DNA of 59,624 nucleotides from Neisseriaceae bacterium. GTDB taxonomy: Bacteria; Pseudomonadota; Gammaproteobacteria; Burkholderiales; UBA11063. Shown in pieces: positions 55,463 to 59,624 of this stretch; the first letter of the stretch is position 1, and each line of letters begins with the position of its first letter. Location of the stretch: contig RXJX01000034.1 in NCBI GenBank assembly GCA_003963245.1, positions 1 to 59,624 of the forward strand, in the 5' to 3' direction. The notes under the pieces were generated by a model that worked only from the letters and a program-made list of their open reading frames with translations, was not told the DNA's origin and made no database searches. A program made the translations under genes and the position numbers.

Positions 55463-56071
55463 ATGTTAACTCTTATTGGTACTCTTAACAGCCCATATAC
55501 ACGTAAAGCAAGATTAATGTTGTTGGAAAGTAATATTCCACATCACTTTATTATTGATCTTCCGCGAGATGCTAACACTAAAATTGTTCAATACAATCCA
55601 CTTAAAAGAATTCCTGTACTTATTTTAGAAGACAAAACATCTGTCTTTGATTCACCAGTAATCACAGATTATATTGATAACATCAGTGGGGATAAATTAA
55701 TTCCTAAAGATACACATAATCGAATGTTGGTAAAAAGGTGGGAAGCTATTGCCGATGGTATTATGGATGCAGCAGTTCAGATTCGCATGGAACGAGATCG
55801 TAAGGTTGAGCAGTAGGATCAACTATTGTTTGATAAATATGGTAATGCTATTAGTTTGGCATTATCCTTTATTAACAAAGAGTTAAATGAAAAACAGTTT
55901 TGCCATGGAGATAATCTAACTCTTGCTGATTTGGCACTAGTTAGTACAATGATTTATCTTGATCTTCGTCAACCTGAACGTAATTGGCGAGAAGAATACC
56001 ATAATCTTAAGACATGGTATGAAAATATTTATCCATTAGATAGCGTACAAAAGAGTCTGCAGGATAACTAA
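55463..56071 (+). pseudogene. Glutathione S-transferase gene with in-frame TAG
   Basis: One reading frame of 203 codons broken only by a TAG at 55814-55816 (codon 118). The first part is the thioredoxin-like GST domain (LIGTLNSPYTRKARLMLLES, then NPLKRIPVLILEDKTSVFDSPVITDYID). The second part, after the stop, is a normal C-terminal helical domain (ALSFINKELNEKQFCHGDNLTLADLALVSTMIYLDLR). AAGGAATT supports the ATG at 55463. Without the stop the protein would have ordinary GST length (202 residues). It is either a recent pseudogene, a stop readthrough site or a sequencing error. Confidence 0.85.
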
Positions 56072-56089
56072 CCTTGCTTAATCCTAGCG

Positions 56090-56121
56090 ATTTATGATTG
56101 TAAGTGGTCTGAGTTTGGGGA
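56090..56121 (+). repeat. 32-bp direct repeat, copy 2 (before gshAB)
   Basis: Second copy of the element at 55187-55218, one mismatch. It directly abuts a TATAAT-rich promoter region (56122-56140), so it may hold the -35 or an operator for gshAB. Confidence 0.85.
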
Positions 56122-56134
56122 TATAATAAGGGGG

Positions 56135-56140
56135 TATAAT
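56135..56140 (+). promoter_or_regulatory. Candidate -10 of gshAB
   Basis: TATAAT; a second one (56122-56127) lies just upstream. The -35 region would fall inside the 32-bp repeat. Confidence 0.5.
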
Positions 56141-56194
56141 TGGTCTAGTATATATTGTGAGTGTGAGTAGTTTCCAAAACATAAAGGAGCGGCA

Positions 56195-58522
56195 GTGAAT
56201 TTCTATAATTTAATCAAAGAACACAAGTTAGGTGGTTTATTACTAAGTGGTAATTTTGGCTTAGAAAAAGAAAATGTTCGCACTGATATGAATGGAAATC
56301 TGGCGCTAACTCCTCATCCTGAAGTATTTGGTGATAAAGCTAAGCATCCCTATATTACCACTGATTTTGCTGAGTCGCAGGTTGAAATGGTGACACCTCC
56401 ATTTGATTCGCCAGCTGCAGCATTAAAATTTATGGAAGCTTTACATGATTTGGTGTCGCTAGAATTAAAAGATGAAGTTTTATGGCCGTATTCCTTGCCT
56501 CCGCGATTGCCAGAAGATGATAATTTAATTAAAGAAGCTCAGTTTGAAGATCCTGAGATCACCGAGTATCGCGAGTATTTAGCGCATAAATATGGTAAAC
56601 GTAAACAGCTTTTATCCGGTGTACATTTTAATTTTTCTTTTAGTGATAAATTTCTGAAATTGATGTACTGTGCTAATCCAGATAATCTATCTTTTCGTGA
56701 ATTTCGCGATCAGGTTTATCTTAAAGTAGCACGTTATTATTTAAAATTTTGCTGGTTAGTGATTTATTTGACCGGCGCTAATTCAGTTGCCCACGAATCA
56801 TATATTGCATGCAGTAAACGAGAGAAAGAGAAATTAACTGAAGATAGTTATAATTTTAAAGGTGCAAGCTCTTTTCGCAATGGGATTAGTGGCTACCGCA
56901 ATTTAGAACATTTTTATGTATCCTACAACTCTCTTTATGATTATATTGCAGATATTAAACATGCGATTGCTGATGGGCACATCATTGCTGCCAAAGAATA
57001 TTATTCACAATTACGCCTTAAAGGCTCAAGCAAAAGCGGTGTTTTGGATGATCTTTATAATAATGGTATCAATTACGTTGAGATACGGACGCTTGATTTA
57101 AACCCGTTAACTAAAGTTGGAATTACTCAGGACTCTTTAGATTTAATTCATTTACTGTTAGTTTATTCTCTGGCTGCCCCAGATTTTTGGATGAGTGATG
57201 AAGAGTATCGTTTAGCTAATGAAAATCAGATTTTGGCTGCAGACTCTGATCGAGCTAAAGAAATTCGTTTGCATTTCTCGAGCAGCGAAACACGCAATCT
57301 TAAAGAGCGTGGAGTAGAAGTTTTGGACGAGGTTTATTCGACCTTGCATGCTCTAGGTGTCGCAGAGGAAAGTCTTGCAGTTTTGAAGCGCTACAAAGAA
57401 ATTTTAATCGCTGATAAACCTAGTTATGCTTGTCAGGTAATGAAGTCGGTAGTAAAAGAGGGCTATGGTAATTACTTTATGACGCAGGCAAATAAGTATC
57501 TCGAATTAAGCAAGAAAACATATTATAAATTCTGTGGTTTTGAGGACTTGGAATTATCGACACAGATTTTACTTAAAGAATCAATCAAGCGGGGAATTAA
57601 GTTTAATTTCCTCGATCGGCAGGATAATTTTATCGAATTAAGTAACAATGGTAATCGTCAGATTGTCAAGCAGGCAACTAAGACTTCATTAGATAATTAT
57701 GCGACGATTTTGGCTATGGAAAATAAAGTTGTTACTAAGGAACTTGTTGCGCGTACCAAGGTAGTTGTACCAAGCGGCGAGAGCTATTCGGATATGCAAA
57801 CAGCGCTGACTGATTATCCAATTTTTTGTAATAAAGCGATTGTTATTAAACCAAATTCTACCAATTATGGTTTGGGTATTACAATATTTAAAGCTGGGTT
57901 TGGGTTAGCAGAGTATCAGCGAGGTTTAGAAATTGCTTTTGCTCATGATCGCAAGGTGTTGGTTGAAGATTTTGTAGCGGGCAAAGAATATCGTTTCTTT
58001 GTCATCGAAGGACAAACCGTTGCAATACTTCATCGCGAACCCGCTAATGTAGTTGGTGATGGCGTGCAAAGTATCCGTGAATTGGTCACAGTTAAAAACC
58101 AAGATCCACTGCGTGGATTTGGTTATGTTACACCTCTGGAAAAAATCCGACTTGGTGAAGCTGAAGCGATGTTTTTGGCGCAGCAAAAGCTTGATTTTGA
58201 AAGTATTCCAAATGCAGGACAAAAAATCTATCTAAGAGAAAACTCAAATATCTCAACCGGAGGTGATTCTTTAGATTTTACCGACATAATGCCTAAAGCG
58301 TATAAACGCATTGCCGTAAAAGCCGCTGCTAGTGTCGGAGCATTGATTTGTGGAGTTGACATGATGATTCGCGATATTAAGAATCCATACCCAGAAAATA
58401 ATTATGCAGTGATTGAGCTGAATTTTAATCCGGCAATTCATATACATACTTATCCATATCAGGGTAAGGATCGCAAAATTGCTAAACGGATTTTGAAGGC
58501 GTTACGCTTATTAGAGGGGTAA
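56195..58522 (+). CDS. gshF: Bifunctional glutathione synthetase GshAB (GshF)
   Basis: Makes glutathione in two steps from glutamate, cysteine and glycine. The protein has 775 residues; GTG start with AAGGAG upstream. The glutamate-cysteine ligase part (about 1-490) has NFGLEKENVRTD, AESQVEMVTPP and LLSGVHFNFSFSD. The C-terminal ATP-grasp part (about 500-775) has VIKPNSTNYGLGI, VLVEDFVAGKEYRFFVI, HREPANVVGDGV and AVIELNFNPAIH. This fused type is common in Gram-positives and some Pasteurellaceae, less so in beta-proteobacteria, which usually have gshA and gshB. It follows the GST gene. Confidence 0.95.
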   Translation: MNFYNLIKEHKLGGLLLSGNFGLEKENVRTDMNGNLALTPHPEVFGDKAKHPYITTDFAESQVEMVTPPFDSPAAALKFMEALHDLVSLELKDEVLWPYSLPPRLPEDDNLIKEAQFEDPEITEYREYLAHKYGKRKQLLSGVHFNFSFSDKFLKLMYCANPDNLSFREFRDQVYLKVARYYLKFCWLVIYLTGANSVAHESYIACSKREKEKLTEDSYNFKGASSFRNGISGYRNLEHFYVSYNSLYDYIADIKHAIADGHIIAAKEYYSQLRLKGSSKSGVLDDLYNNGINYVEIRTLDLNPLTKVGITQDSLDLIHLLLVYSLAAPDFWMSDEEYRLANENQILAADSDRAKEIRLHFSSSETRNLKERGVEVLDEVYSTLHALGVAEESLAVLKRYKEILIADKPSYACQVMKSVVKEGYGNYFMTQANKYLELSKKTYYKFCGFEDLELSTQILLKESIKRGIKFNFLDRQDNFIELSNNGNRQIVKQATKTSLDNYATILAMENKVVTKELVARTKVVVPSGESYSDMQTALTDYPIFCNKAIVIKPNSTNYGLGITIFKAGFGLAEYQRGLEIAFAHDRKVLVEDFVAGKEYRFFVIEGQTVAILHREPANVVGDGVQSIRELVTVKNQDPLRGFGYVTPLEKIRLGEAEAMFLAQQKLDFESIPNAGQKIYLRENSNISTGGDSLDFTDIMPKAYKRIAVKAAASVGALICGVDMMIRDIKNPYPENNYAVIELNFNPAIHIHTYPYQGKDRKIAKRILKALRLLEG

Positions 58523-58634
58523 GGATTGCTTTAATTTTTGTATTATTTTTGCAATGACAATACAGTTGAACAAAAATGTTGCTAGAGTTGATAGTATGTT
58601 TTGAATTATAATAAATTAGCTAATGAGGGTGAGT

Positions 58635-59417
58635 GTGGTTGATTTACGTTCTGATATGAAGGAGCACAACGTTAAGAATAACGATTTTATACAGAACTAC
58701 ATTATTCCTAGCTTTCTTGGCTCAATAAAAGAAAAGATATTATTTTCGGTTTATGACCTTGAAGGGCGTATCATTATTGCTAGTGATATGTTTTGTCGTT
58801 ATTTTGGTGTTGAAGATTATACTCAATTGTCTGGTACAATACCAATCAAAGAGAAGTTGTTCAAGGCTAGTCATATGGTGGAGAATCCTAATGATTTGAA
58901 GCCCTATGAAGATATGCTTAATGAATGGGAGAGAATTCGTCAGAAAGTAATCAGCACCGAGAAATTGGTCGCTTATATGAATATTGCTCCATTCCCACAG
59001 GGAACAGCTGTTTTTGAAGCCAATCATTTTCCTATTTGGGACACTACTGGTAAGGTTGTTGCAACACAGATTCTTTTACATGGGAATAATTTTTTCTTTG
59101 ACAGTTTATTACTCAAAAATAAGATATTTCAAAATTCCTCAAAAGTACACAAAGTTGTGGATATGCCAACTTTAAGTGATTTAGAATTTAAGATAATTTT
59201 CTTGATGGTCCTAGGATTTTCTCAGTCAGAGATTGCCAGACTCCTTGGTATTTCAAGAGGAACAATAGCTAGTAAAATTAGTGAACAAATCGGGCATAAG
59301 TTTGACATTAGTGGAGCAAATAGTAAGCTGCTAATGAAGAAGCTGATCGAGATTAATTTTTTTCAGAGCCTACCTTTTAATATGATTCCGCCGATTTTAA
59401 AAGAGCTAAGCTATTGA
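58635..59417 (+). CDS. PAS-domain regulator with LuxR-type HTH
   Basis: Sensor-regulator of about 260 residues. N-terminal PAS-like domain (residues ~30-150): ILFSVYDLEGRIIIASDMFCRYFGVEDY, then ANHFPIWDTTGKVVATQIL. The C-terminal HTH has LSDLEFKIIFLMVLGFSQSEIARLLGISRGTIASKISEQI, matching the LuxR/GerE class. The start could be ATG 58623 or GTG 58635 (AGGGTGA upstream of the latter); I chose GTG 58635. A second gene of the same type follows. Ligand and targets unknown. Confidence 0.8.
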   Translation: MVDLRSDMKEHNVKNNDFIQNYIIPSFLGSIKEKILFSVYDLEGRIIIASDMFCRYFGVEDYTQLSGTIPIKEKLFKASHMVENPNDLKPYEDMLNEWERIRQKVISTEKLVAYMNIAPFPQGTAVFEANHFPIWDTTGKVVATQILLHGNNFFFDSLLLKNKIFQNSSKVHKVVDMPTLSDLEFKIIFLMVLGFSQSEIARLLGISRGTIASKISEQIGHKFDISGANSKLLMKKLIEINFFQSLPFNMIPPILKELSY

Positions 59418-59444
59418 ATAATCAATCTCTAACTTTGCCAATTT

Positions 59445-59624
59445 GTGAGTGAAACCGTGAATACTTTTGATAATAGCGAGAACGCACAATTTATTGAGAC
59501 TATTTTAATGCGGGGGTTGATTGGTGCTCAGGATAAAGATATTTATTTAGTGATATATGATTTATCTGGCAGGGTTTTATTTATTACCAATAAATTTGCG
59601 AACCTTTTTGGCTTTGGAAACTGG
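59445..59624 (+). CDS. Second PAS-type regulator, 3' end outside window
   Basis: Partial gene: GTG at 59445 or 59457, open to the window end (60 codons). The sequence (NAQFIETILMRGLIGAQDK, DIYLVIYDLSGRVLFITN, KFANLFGFGNW) parallels the PAS start of the preceding gene: FIQNYIIPSFLGSIKEK, ILFSVYDLEGRIIIASD, MFCRYFGVED. It is therefore a tandem paralogue. The HTH part is not seen. Confidence 0.65.
   Translation, partial: MSETVNTFDNSENAQFIETILMRGLIGAQDKDIYLVIYDLSGRVLFITNKFANLFGFGNW

Overview
The window is AT-rich DNA from a Gram-negative bacterium. The housekeeping genes (leuS, hslU, ilvD, tkt, gap, mreBCD-mrdA-rodA, lnt), the Neisseria-like order of minor pilin genes and a phasin gene suggest a low-GC betaproteobacterium, probably in or near the order Neisseriales. 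I infer this from gene content and protein style; no search was run.

Layout. 1-8700: the 3' end of a secreted GH18 chitinase, hslU without an adjacent hslV, a periplasmic parvulin and a six-gene type IV minor-pilin operon (fimT-pilV-pilW-pilX and two pilE-like genes, one with a cysteine-rich C-terminal extension). 8768-11356: leuS. 11600-20460: a nitric-oxide and nitrosative-stress island. An inverted duplication of [alternative oxidase, group III truncated haemoglobin, NsrR-like repressor] flanks a core with hybrid cluster protein (hcp), a ferredoxin/FAD reductase that probably feeds it, a cupin, a LysR regulator and an SGNH esterase lipoprotein. Palindromes resembling NsrR operators sit at the promoters. 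One haemoglobin copy is a remnant.

20600-30660: a large lipoprotein of unknown function, lnt, a repeat-rich lipoprotein, a carotenoid-oxygenase-family enzyme and ilvD. 29796-33088: a BRO-N/DinD-like protein beside a single-chain restriction-modification enzyme. 33092-34885: threonine synthase fused to a LeuA-type allosteric domain. 35105-39691: an exported-protein cluster with a DUF3465-like protein, a calpain-like cysteine protease lipoprotein, a DUF3443 lipoprotein with two DTGS motifs, a DUF2844 protein and a small membrane protein. 40252-42401: a phasin gene and another lipoprotein. 42667-43988: four small membrane-protein genes leading into alr and a hotdog thioesterase. 45671-54257: tkt, gap, a strongly structured intergenic RNA candidate, and the rod-shape operon mreB-mreC-mreD-mrdA-rodA.

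54242-59624: a family 4 uracil-DNA glycosylase; a glutathione S-transferase gene broken by one in-frame TAG; bifunctional gshAB (gshF), sharing a 32-bp upstream repeat with the GST gene; and two tandem PAS-type regulators, the second cut by the window edge.

The most interesting part is the inverted NO-defence island: duplicated NO-resistant respiration and NO sensing around an Hcp module, with very unequal divergence between the duplicated genes. No tRNA, rRNA, CRISPR array or intact insertion sequence was recognised.
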